Of a stretch of 44,086 bases of DNA, positions 37,748-44,086 are shown one piece after another. The position numbers and the translations under genes were made by a program. How positions within the stretch are numbered: the stretch's first letter is position 1; each line of letters starts with the position of its first letter. Below the pieces are notes generated by a model. The model had not been told where the DNA came from. It made no database searches and saw nothing but the letters and a program-made list of their open reading frames with translations. Origin of the DNA: an uncultured Clostridia bacterium (GTDB lineage: Bacteria; Bacillota; Clostridia; Christensenellales; UBA1242); NCBI GenBank assembly GCA_944372365.1, contig CALVYP010000005.1:1-44086 (forward strand), written 5' to 3'.

Positions 37748-38648
37748 TAACTCTTAAATCTTTTCCTGCAAGTTCAAAAGCAATGCTTTTTTGTTTGTTT
37801 ACAATTCGCGAGAAGATTCTTTCGTCATATCGCTGCATTATGCTTTCAGGATCTAGGTTGGAGGTTATCACTGTTCTCAACCCGCGCGTTTGACGCTCGT
37901 TTATCAAAAGATACAGATATTCGATTGTAACATTTTTGTATATTGGCTCTGTGCCCAAGTCGTCGATAAACAGCACTTCGGGCGAGAGCAGCTCGTCAAG
38001 CAACTCGGTTTTTTGTTCTTCGCGAGCGGTGTGAATTTGCAAAAATTTTTGGTTGAGCGCAAAAGCAGAAATAAGCAAACATATTTTTGCTTGTTGAATA
38101 AGTTGCTTTGCCATGCATTTGGCAAGATGCGTTTTGCCAGTGCCAGTTTGTCCAAACATATATATCAGCGTTTTTTGCGACTGAGATGTGCACCATTTTT
38201 GCATAAGAGCATATATCTTTTTTGCATTTTCAGGATTTTCAAATATTGAAAAGTTGGATTGCTTAAAATCTTCAAGCTGATCAAAACCGCTGTTTTTAAT
38301 TAAAATAAGCGCAATTTGCTTTTTCAAACATGTGCAATATTCGCCGTCAACGATGCCATTGTCCTTGCACTTATTACAATGATAATTTGGCGAAAGATTG
38401 TCAATTTTTAAACTTTTTTTAACATTTTCATATTCATTTTGGCATTTTTTTAATTGCGAGCCATCATTTTTGATTGCAAAGGCATCATCTTTTGCTTTTT
38501 GCATTATGGCTTGTTGCAAAGCTTGATAGGCGTTTTTAAATTGCGGATTTTTAAACGCGTTTGAAAAAGCCTCTTGCGCTTTTGCTTCGGCAAGTTGTTT
38601 GCGATGTAAAATTATTTCAAGTGCTTGGTTAACCAAACTTTGCTTCAT
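37734..38648 (-). CDS. dnaI: DnaI/DnaC-type replicative helicase loader
   Basis: The AAA+ loader places the replicative helicase on single-stranded DNA at origins and stalled forks. The 304-residue product has a helical N-terminus, a zinc-binding cluster (C91, C94, C105, C107), Walker A GQTGTGKT (166-173), Walker B VLFIDDLG (225-232), and sensor-1 VITSNLDPESI, followed by an arginine finger region (MQRYDERIFSRIV). The N-terminal zinc cluster matches Firmicutes DnaI, which contacts the helicase. The ATG at 38648 has AAGGAG upstream, 9 bases after the stop of the partner gene, like the dnaB-dnaI operon of Bacillus. Confidence 0.92.
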   Translation of the reverse strand: MKQSLVNQALEIILHRKQLAEAKAQEAFSNAFKNPQFKNAYQALQQAIMQKAKDDAFAIKNDGSQLKKCQNEYENVKKSLKIDNLSPNYHCNKCKDNGIVDGEYCTCLKKQIALILIKNSGFDQLEDFKQSNFSIFENPENAKKIYALMQKWCTSQSQKTLIYMFGQTGTGKTHLAKCMAKQLIQQAKICLLISAFALNQKFLQIHTAREEQKTELLDELLSPEVLFIDDLGTEPIYKNVTIEYLYLLINERQTRGLRTVITSNLDPESIMQRYDERIFSRIVNKQKSIAFELAGKDLRVKKKD

Positions 38649-38657
38649 TGTTTCTCC

Positions 38658-40097
38658 TTACAATTCTATTTCGTCAATAGACTGAATCATTGCCTGATAA
38701 TCCTGCTTGGTGTAAGAGCGGCCTTTAAGTTTGCTCTGTTGTGGCTGCGACGCAGCAACAGGGGTGAGATTTTTTGCTTGGCTTACGGTTGTGATGTTGT
38801 TTTCATGCCAACTTGCAAGCAGCCTTGCTATGTATTGAAGTGGCGAAAGTTTATCCTTAGCAAGTTCGGCAGCATATGAGATCACTTCGTCGCTCATATT
38901 CCACACGGTTTTCCATGTTTTATAGCTTTCGCGGTCGAATGCGTTTACGCGTCGCGAAATGTTTAGATTTTGCAATAAAATTTTGATTTGTTCGTCAATC
39001 TTTACAATGCCTGCCAAGTATTCGTCTAGTGCCGACTTGGTTAGAATGCCAAGTTTATATAGTTTTTGCACAAGGCTGTTAAGCCCGTCAAGCGAACGGA
39101 TGGAAGATTTGAATGCATAGCTTGCCAAGTCTTCCAGCGCCTTTGCTTCAAAGCCCATGTTAAGCCATGGGGTGATGTAGGTTTCAATTTCGCTGTCAAG
39201 GCTTTCATAGTATACGCCAAGGTTGCGGTTTATCTGTTTTGCCAAAGCAAAAATTTCGTCTTGAGATGCGATGAAGTGCTTTATCTCAGCCACTGAGAAC
39301 TTGCCGTTTAAAAAGTATTTTTCAAGCAGAGCATTAAGTTTTTCGCAGCCGCCTTTTCTTTTCATGCTTTGGGCAACAAAAAGTATGGCGTCGTCTTCAA
39401 AACCCATGCCTTCCTTCCATTTTAAATACATCTCTTTCTCTTCAATAAACGCGTTGCGCTTGATGCCAAGCGCGTTAAGCACAGCCGCTAGGGCAGACGA
39501 TGATTGTTCGGCTTGGCAGAGTTTTTCTTCAACCTGCTGTGCAGTTAAAATGCCTTCTTTTGCCCAATTTTTTGCAACAGTGAGTATGTAGCTGTAGCCA
39601 ACTGCTTTGTTTTTGCTTTGTATGCAGTAGCCCATAATCATCAACAGTGCCTCTTGCTGCATATGACTTTTTTCAAGAAAATCATAATATTCGCCGTATT
39701 CTGTTTTGGTGATTTCGCGCATGCCTTTAAAAAGCTCTTGCGCCTGAGAATTAAATTTTTCATATTTTTCTGGCTTATAAAGCCTGATGCCGTTGAAAAC
39801 ATCTTTAAGTGGTTTATACAGCACTTGAATAGGATAGGTTGAAAGCACTTGCACAAGCCCTTGCTCTTCCCAATATCTAAACGCGCTTTCAAGATCAAGC
39901 TCGCTTATGTTGAGTTTTTTTGCAAAAGCTTCAAAGGTGTTATCTATTTCGATGTCGTTGGTTGCAAGATACAATCCATATAAATAAACCTTGACGCACA
40001 AATCTGGCGCTGACGGCAAAAAGTTATCGATGAAGATATTATCGATTTGTGTTTTATTGTTGGCAACAAGTTCTGTTGAAAATCTGCAAAAACTCAT
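38658..40097 (-). CDS. Primosomal DnaB/DnaD-like protein with four tandem modules
   Basis: This 479-residue protein belongs to the Firmicutes DnaB/DnaD replication-initiation family (not the helicase called DnaB in Escherichia coli). After a winged-helix N-terminus (about 1-100), four related modules can be seen at about 136-194, 218-276, 301-362 and 390-443. Each opens with a pattern like E-x-Y-x-x-W-x-x-x-x-[GS]-F-x-x-[DE]-x-[IL]-x-x-[VLI]-A, and the first and last contain the I-L-x-x-W / L-L-A-S-W element of DnaD domains. Bacillus DnaB (about 472 residues) has two recognised modules; four is unusual. It precedes dnaI in one operon, so together they should load the helicase. The C-terminal tail (450-479) is polar. 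It starts at ATG 40097 behind CGGAG. Confidence 0.85.
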   Translation of the reverse strand: MSFCRFSTELVANNKTQIDNIFIDNFLPSAPDLCVKVYLYGLYLATNDIEIDNTFEAFAKKLNISELDLESAFRYWEEQGLVQVLSTYPIQVLYKPLKDVFNGIRLYKPEKYEKFNSQAQELFKGMREITKTEYGEYYDFLEKSHMQQEALLMIMGYCIQSKNKAVGYSYILTVAKNWAKEGILTAQQVEEKLCQAEQSSSALAAVLNALGIKRNAFIEEKEMYLKWKEGMGFEDDAILFVAQSMKRKGGCEKLNALLEKYFLNGKFSVAEIKHFIASQDEIFALAKQINRNLGVYYESLDSEIETYITPWLNMGFEAKALEDLASYAFKSSIRSLDGLNSLVQKLYKLGILTKSALDEYLAGIVKIDEQIKILLQNLNISRRVNAFDRESYKTWKTVWNMSDEVISYAAELAKDKLSPLQYIARLLASWHENNITTVSQAKNLTPVAASQPQQSKLKGRSYTKQDYQAMIQSIDEIEL

Positions 40098-40115
40098 AAC
40101 AACTCCGTTAGAATG

Positions 40116-40143
40116 ATTTTACCACAAAAATTTAATTTGTCAA
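40116..40143 (-). promoter_or_regulatory. Promoter of the dnaB/D-dnaI operon
   Basis: On the minus strand, perfect TTGACA (40143-40138), 16-base spacer, TAAAAT (40121-40116). It is divergent from the M1 peptidase gene. Confidence 0.8.
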
Positions 40144-40178
40144 AGAATTTTATTTATTAGTTGTGAATATGTTATAGC

Positions 40179-41651
40179 ATGAAAAAAGTGTGCGCTATTT
40201 TTTTGCTTATTGTTTTGCTGATGCCAGCATTTTTTTTGTCGGGTTGTGAAGATAAGCCAGCATTAAACAGCTATCAAATTTCGGTAAACTTTGATTCTCA
40301 AAACAAAACCGCTCAGTGCGTATGCACCGTGGATTATGTTAATAATACTTCCAACGCATTTGATTATCTTTTGTTTCATCTCTATCCGAACGCTTTTTCG
40401 CAGCAGGGAGAAGGATTGGTTTGCTCGCCAGCGAACGAGACGAAAACCTATCCAAACGGGATAAGCTATGGCGGGATTCAAATTGACGGCGTTCAAGTTG
40501 GCGGCAAGCAGGCACAATTCACTTTACAAGGAGAAGCCGACATGCTTTTGAAAGTCAGCCTAGAAAACCAGCTTTTTCCTGATGAGAGAGTGCAGGTTGA
40601 GATGCAATTCGCGTTGGTGCTGCCAAACGCAAACCATAGGTTTGGTTATGGTGACGACACCGTCAATTTTGCAAATTTCTATCCAATTGCTTGCGTATAT
40701 CGCGATGGCGAAGGTTTTGCAACGGATGGTTACATCGCAAACGGCGATCCGTTTTTCAGCGATGTTGCCAACTATGTTGTATCAGTTGACTATCCGCAAA
40801 GTTACATTCTCGCTTGCAGCGGCACTGATAAAACAACCGCATTGGATGGAGACCGCAACATCACAACTTTTTCAAACGAGAAGGTTAGAGATGTAAGCTT
40901 TGTTTTGTCGCAAAATTTTAATATGATTTCAGCAAAAAGTCGCGGATGTGAAATTGAATATTATTTTTTTGACGATGGCAACGCGCAAAATTCGCTTGAA
41001 ACAGCGGTTAAGGCGATGGAGTTTTACAGCCAAAGTTTTGGAGATTATCCATATTCATCGCTTGCGGTTGTGCAAACAAATTTTGTGCATGGCGGCATGG
41101 AATATCCGCGCCTCGTGATGATTTCAAACAGCGTTGCAAGTGAAGATTACGCCTATGTTATTGCCCATGAAATCGCACATCAATGGTGGTATGGTGTGGT
41201 TGGGAATGATGAATATAATCATGCATGGCTGGATGAAAGCTTAACCGAATTTTCAACAGCATTGTTTTTTGAAAATTATCCTGAATATAACATCTCATAC
41301 AATCAAATAATCAGCGGGGCGGAGGCGAATTACAAGTTCTTTTTGCAGATATATAAAAAAATTCAAGGCGATGTTGACACCAGCATGCTTCGTCCGCTTG
41401 ATGAGTTTGCAACCGAGCCTGAATATGTCAACAACATCTACACGCGTGGGATTTTGATGTTTGACGCGCTTAAAAATCAACTGGGTTCAAAAAAATTGAC
41501 ATCCACACTAAAAGCATATTTTAAGCAGTATGCCTTCAAAAATGTTTCGTCAGACGAGTTTATTGAATTTTTTAGTGCCAAAGCGGGGGCAAAGCTGCAA
41601 AAGTTTTTTGACAGTTGGCTAAACGGCGATGTGGTGTTTGTATATGCATAA
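40179..41651 (+). CDS. M1 family metallopeptidase lipoprotein
   Basis: A zinc aminopeptidase anchored outside the cell. The 490-residue product begins with a lipoprotein signal peptide: basic start, hydrophobic core, and lipobox LSGC with the lipidated Cys23. It has an M1-type N-terminal beta domain, the exopeptidase motif GGMEYP (305-310, canonical GxMEN), the zinc motif HEIAHQWW (H330, E331, H334) and the third ligand E353 in WLDESLTEF. The C-terminal helical part is short, so this is a compact M1 enzyme. The Asn-to-Tyr change in GGMEY is common in divergent M1 members. Only weak initiation signals precede ATG 40179: there is no Shine-Dalgarno, and a TATGTT ends 5 bases before, perhaps another leaderless start. 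Confidence 0.92.
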   Translation: MKKVCAIFLLIVLLMPAFFLSGCEDKPALNSYQISVNFDSQNKTAQCVCTVDYVNNTSNAFDYLLFHLYPNAFSQQGEGLVCSPANETKTYPNGISYGGIQIDGVQVGGKQAQFTLQGEADMLLKVSLENQLFPDERVQVEMQFALVLPNANHRFGYGDDTVNFANFYPIACVYRDGEGFATDGYIANGDPFFSDVANYVVSVDYPQSYILACSGTDKTTALDGDRNITTFSNEKVRDVSFVLSQNFNMISAKSRGCEIEYYFFDDGNAQNSLETAVKAMEFYSQSFGDYPYSSLAVVQTNFVHGGMEYPRLVMISNSVASEDYAYVIAHEIAHQWWYGVVGNDEYNHAWLDESLTEFSTALFFENYPEYNISYNQIISGAEANYKFFLQIYKKIQGDVDTSMLRPLDEFATEPEYVNNIYTRGILMFDALKNQLGSKKLTSTLKAYFKQYAFKNVSSDEFIEFFSAKAGAKLQKFFDSWLNGDVVFVYA

Positions 41652-41676
41652 AAAAAACTAGGCGTGCCTAGTTTTC
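41650..41676. terminator. Bidirectional terminator between convergent genes
   Basis: AAAACTAGG (41654-41662) pairs with CCTAGTTTT (41667-41675). A7 lies on the left, so the minus strand ends in T7; it can serve both the M1 peptidase and the glycosyltransferase. Confidence 0.9.
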
Positions 41677-42861
41677 TGTGTTTGAAACTATGGTTGGTTG
41701 CAAAGCGAGGCGCTTTTTTCTGCCATCATATTTTGCATCCCAGTCTGCAACAGCTTGATTGAACATGTCGATGATGAGATCTATGCTTTTTTCAATTTGG
41801 AAATTTTTAGAATGTTTAACATATTCGCTTTTATATTTTAATCTCTCTTCAGGATGTTCAATCCACCAGTCAAGTTTGGCTGCCAAATCTTTGTGGTCGC
41901 CAGGCTTGAACAGACTTTCCTCGCAGATTGTAAATTGTGGAGTTGCCGAACGCACTGATTTTGAAACAATAGGCACAACTCCGCACGCGATTGCTTCAAT
42001 GCAGCTGATGCCTTCAATTTCGGTGTCGGCAGGGTGGATGTAAATGTCTGAAAAATTGTGGATAGAATGCAACTGCTCTTTGGTGTAGAAGCCAAAGATA
42101 GGGGTGACAGGCAGTTTGGTTGCCATTTTTTGAATTTTTTTCTTCAATGGGCCTTTGCCGCCGAAAATAAGTTGAATTTTGTCTTTATATTTAGATCTTT
42201 CAACCGCCTTGATAATCAAATCATGGCGTTTTTCTTGTGAAAATCTCCCAATAAATGAAACGATGATTTTATCATTTAAAAAGTCGGGCTTTTCAATTTT
42301 CTGCATAGTGAAGCTATCTGAAAAGCCGTTTGAAATCACATGCAAATATGAATGGTATTTTTGTTTTACCAGCCTGTTTGCAATCATCATGCTTGGGCAG
42401 TGTATGTGTTTGATGTATCTATATAAGTTGTTGTAAAATGAAAGATAGATTGCGTCGTTGAGCGGTTTAACTTTGTGCATATAGATGGTGGAAGTTATGT
42501 TGCATGGATCAACATGGAATGCAGCAGTGCAAGGCACATTAAGTTCTCTGCAAAGTTTGGCAGCGGTTATTCCAAGTTTAAACGGCATGTATATGTGAAC
42601 AATATCGCTGCCAGTGATCGCTTTTTTCAAAACTTCTTCATCCGGGTTTGCAAACACAAAGCCTTCTGACATAATAATTTTGTCAAACAATTTGCCAAAC
42701 GAGCGCTTTGGCACGCCATACATTGTTCTGCCTTCTTCATCAATGGTTACAATTCTCACTTCATGCCCGCGTTTTCTCAGCATATCAGTAAATCTTCTTG
42801 CTGAAATGCCCGTGCCATTATTCTCGTCAAAATAGCAATCAGTTACAAATGTTATAATCAT
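41668..42861 (-). CDS. GT4-family glycosyltransferase, glycolipid-type
   Basis: The 397-residue product is a GT-B fold retaining glycosyltransferase. The start is ATG 42861 (MIITFVTDCYFDENNGTGISARRF) with GGGAG upstream; a start at 42894 is less likely. N-terminal features are the NGTGISARRF loop and the HIYMPFKLG and FHVDPC segments. The C-terminal sugar-nucleotide site is seen as SFIGRFSQEKRHDLIIKA, IFGGKGPLKKKI and the E-x7-E motif region DTEIEGISCIEAIACGVVPIVS. It resembles enzymes that glucosylate diacylglycerol, but acceptor and sugar are inference. The C-terminal tail (YDGRKKRLALQP) is basic. It is monocistronic. Confidence 0.85.
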   Translation of the reverse strand: MIITFVTDCYFDENNGTGISARRFTDMLRKRGHEVRIVTIDEEGRTMYGVPKRSFGKLFDKIIMSEGFVFANPDEEVLKKAITGSDIVHIYMPFKLGITAAKLCRELNVPCTAAFHVDPCNITSTIYMHKVKPLNDAIYLSFYNNLYRYIKHIHCPSMMIANRLVKQKYHSYLHVISNGFSDSFTMQKIEKPDFLNDKIIVSFIGRFSQEKRHDLIIKAVERSKYKDKIQLIFGGKGPLKKKIQKMATKLPVTPIFGFYTKEQLHSIHNFSDIYIHPADTEIEGISCIEAIACGVVPIVSKSVRSATPQFTICEESLFKPGDHKDLAAKLDWWIEHPEERLKYKSEYVKHSKNFQIEKSIDLIIDMFNQAVADWDAKYDGRKKRLALQPTIVSNTEN

Positions 42862-42884
42862 TTTTATCTCCCGTTTACATTTAT

Positions 42885-42893
42885 ATTTTATCA
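42885..42893 (-). promoter_or_regulatory. Extended -10 box of the glycosyltransferase gene
   Basis: On the minus strand TGA-TAAAAT (42893-42885). No good -35 is seen 16-18 bases upstream. Confidence 0.5.
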
Positions 42894-42931
42894 TATTAGC
42901 AAAATTTATAAAAGCATTTATTTAATATTTC

Positions 42932-42960
42932 ATTGACAAATCGTCAATATAGTGTAAAAT
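42932..42960 (+). promoter_or_regulatory. Promoter with overlapping inverted repeat, PIN cassette
   Basis: Perfect TTGACA (42933-42938), 16-base spacer, TAAAAT (42955-42960). The -35 is embedded in the inverted repeat ATTGAC-AAATC-GTCAAT (42932-42948), a plausible operator for a repressor. Confidence 0.7.
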
Positions 42961-42991
42961 ATAGTTGTAAAGTGTGAAAAAAGGAGATGCT

Positions 42992-43168
42992 ATGCAGGAA
43001 GCAGAAAAATTAAAGTTGATTCGTGAAAAAATGCAAATCGAGCGAGCTATGATGACGCAGTCTCAGCGCTTGCAAAACTTGATTGAGATGGTTAAAAATG
43101 CAGAAGCCTATGCCAAAGAAAACAAAGTGGAGATGGTGGCGGTGGATGTTGATGGGGGTGAAGTATGA
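42992..43168 (+). CDS. Small charged protein paired with a PIN-domain gene
   Basis: I do not recognise this 58-residue product. The start is ATG 42992 behind AAAGGAGA; a GTG at 42974 is an alternative that would add six residues through the binding site. Residues 1-45 are predicted to be one long amphipathic helix (EKLKLIREKMQIERAMMTQSQRLQNL), and the tail is acidic (VAVDVDGGEV). There is no obvious DNA-binding fold. Its stop overlaps the start of the PIN-domain gene (ATGA), so the two are translationally coupled. By position it could be an antitoxin or cofactor of the PIN protein; that is inference from gene order and size. Confidence 0.75.
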   Translation: MQEAEKLKLIREKMQIERAMMTQSQRLQNLIEMVKNAEAYAKENKVEMVAVDVDGGEV

Positions 43169-43872
43169 GGCCTCTTTATATCGCAATCGATTCGGATGCG
43201 CTTATAAACTTTGCAAGAATTTATTATGGCAATGGCAAAGTGCAACTCACGCCAAACACAAAACAAAGAATTAAAGAATTTTTAGATGACATTAAAAGCA
43301 ACGACATTTCAGTTAGGTTTGTCGTTCCCAGTGTGGTGTTTAATGAAGTACATAATCCGCAAATGAAAAACAGCGAAATAGACATGTTTATCAAAAATTT
43401 TTGCTGTATCCCAAAAATTATGCCAAAAGAATTAAACTATGCAAAAAAGGTTGAAACTTTGGCGAAAAGTTATTGCGATGTTAAACCAGATGGTTCGCTT
43501 GCGCCAATGAAGCAAATTTACAGTGCGGCAAGCGGGGCATATGTGCCATCAAACGATGCCTACATCATGGCCGAGGCCACAACTTTGGGCATGAGCCTTA
43601 TCACTTTTAATGAGCAAGATTATGTAAGCGCAAACAAAAATAAGCTTAACGACAGATCGCGTGCATATGAAATTGTAAACATAAACAAAAGCTATAATTG
43701 CGGATATATTGATTACAGCGACAGCACCAAAAAGGTTTATCCAAGGCCGCATCATGTTATGGAGTTTATCAATCTTTTATATGGCAGAAAGTTTTTGCAT
43801 TTTCCTACGCCTAAAATCAAATATGCCAGAGCGGGAAGTGTTGAATTTAATGATGGTTTTCTATTAAAATAA
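43165..43872 (+). CDS. PIN-domain ribonuclease-like protein
   Basis: The 235-residue product has the acidic residues of PIN nucleases in order: D9 (and D11) in YIAIDSDALINF, E61 in VVFNEVHNP, D131 in VPSNDAYIMAEATTLGMSLITF, and a fourth position near N149/D152. These residues bind divalent metal in VapC-type RNases. It is about 100 residues longer than a typical VapC, with a C-terminal extension (about 155-235; DRSRAYEIVNINKSY, YPRPHHVMEFINLLYG) that I do not recognise. It is coupled to the small gene before it and convergent with tRNA-Lys, sharing its terminator. Toxin function is inferred; a housekeeping RNase or another PIN-like family is possible. Confidence 0.75.
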   Translation: MRPLYIAIDSDALINFARIYYGNGKVQLTPNTKQRIKEFLDDIKSNDISVRFVVPSVVFNEVHNPQMKNSEIDMFIKNFCCIPKIMPKELNYAKKVETLAKSYCDVKPDGSLAPMKQIYSAASGAYVPSNDAYIMAEATTLGMSLITFNEQDYVSANKNKLNDRSRAYEIVNINKSYNCGYIDYSDSTKKVYPRPHHVMEFINLLYGRKFLHFPTPKIKYARAGSVEFNDGFLLK

Positions 43873-43874
43873 AA

Positions 43875-43901
43875 AAGCCAGCCTGATGGGCTGGTTTTTT
43901 G
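43875..43901. terminator. Terminator between PIN gene and tRNA-Lys
   Basis: CCAGCC (43878-43883) pairs with GGGCTGG (43888-43894); T6 on the right and A6 on the left allow termination from both sides. Its right end touches the encoded CCA of the tRNA. Confidence 0.88.
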
Positions 43902-43975
43902 GTGGACTTGCAGGGGCTCGAACCCTGGACCCATTGATTAAGAGTCAATTGCTCTACCAACTGAGCTACAAGTCC
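43900..43975 (-). tRNA. tRNA-Lys (CTT anticodon)
   Basis: The 76-base minus-strand gene has the acceptor stem GGACTTG with CAAGTCC, D arm GTAGCTCAGTTGGTAGAGC, anticodon stem ATTGA/TCAAT with loop CTCTTAA (anticodon CTT), T loop TTCGAGC and an encoded CCA. All arms pair. Confidence 0.96.
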
Positions 43976-44086
43976 ATATTGGATGTTAAGTTGTGTTCGT
44001 CCAGGGTTTGAGCCCTGAAACGAAAGGGAAGGATTTTAAAATCTCTGGGATTTTAAGTTTGTGACCTGGACCCATTGATTTAATTC
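43976..44086. other. Right edge with tRNA-Lys-like fragments
   Basis: No gene is seen. CCTGGACCCATTGATT (44065-44080) repeats tRNA-Lys positions 43914-43939 in the same orientation, covering part of the T stem, variable loop and anticodon stem. A T-arm-like hairpin, CCAGGGTTTGAGCCCTG (44001-44017), lies in the opposite orientation. Between them, TTAAAATC/GATTTTAA (from 44037) forms another short dyad. This may be a decayed second tRNA or an integration junction. Confidence 0.5.

Overview
The window reads as a dense, AT-rich stretch of core chromosome from a low-GC Gram-positive bacterium of the Clostridia type. The main evidence is: an hrcA-grpE-dnaK-dnaJ-rsmE-mtaB-rpsU heat-shock cluster under a CIRCE operator; the L27-processing protease Prp next to an L27 with a cleavable N-terminal extension; a DnaB/DnaD-type plus DnaI-type primosome pair; sepF; and the nfeD-floA-yqfC-yqfD-ybeY-era block known from Bacillus and Clostridia. 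The yqfC/yqfD genes, a Gly/Cys-rich microprotein and possible SigE/SigK-like -10 boxes suggest a spore former or a descendant of one, but no decisive sporulation gene is present. I cannot name the species; an uncultured gut Clostridia lineage is a guess.

Layout. 1-219 is non-coding with GC-rich inverted repeats. 220-5404 carries alr, a secreted-looking or coat-like protein of unknown role, prfB with its programmed frameshift, tsaD and a U32 hydroxylase-type protein. 5477-12304 is the heat-shock and RNA-modification cluster. 12365-16955 holds an orphan gene, pcrA and ligA. 16990-21593 is the str-type translation block (rpsL, rpsG, fusA, then tuf from its own promoter), with a 190-base structured leader before rpsL. 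21603-24264 holds a leucine-rich-repeat protein, then sepF-lspA-rluD. 24262-24947 is two small minus-strand genes. 25102-29279 encodes a 1359-residue surface protein. 29281-31141 is rplU-prp-rpmA plus an OGG-type glycosylase. 31151-35933 is the nfeD-to-era operon, which ends in a remarkable three-hairpin palindrome. The last part mixes strands: a ZIP transporter, a metallo-beta-lactamase-fold hydrolase, tRNA-Trp, dnaI and its partner, an M1 lipoprotein peptidase, a glycosyltransferase, a two-gene PIN cassette and tRNA-Lys, next to tRNA-like debris at the right edge.

Most genes serve translation (release factor 2, EF-G, EF-Tu, S7, S12, S21, L21, L27), RNA modification (TsaD, MtaB, RsmE, RluD, YbeY, U32), protein folding and DNA replication or repair. 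Compared with Bacillus gene order, several blocks are compacted: ligA rather than rpoC precedes rpsL; ylmG, ylmH, divIVA and ileS are absent between sepF and lspA; phoH, dgkA and cdd are absent around ybeY and era.

No large defence system, CRISPR array or complete mobile element is visible. The best candidates for something undescribed are: (i) genes whose -10 box lies exactly 6 bases before the start codon, implying leaderless mRNAs; (ii) the 95-base four-way-junction palindrome after era; (iii) a GrpE with a cysteine-rich N-terminus; (iv) a 58-residue protein plus long PIN-domain protein under an inverted-repeat promoter beside tRNA-Lys; (v) a primosomal protein with four visible tandem DnaD-like modules.
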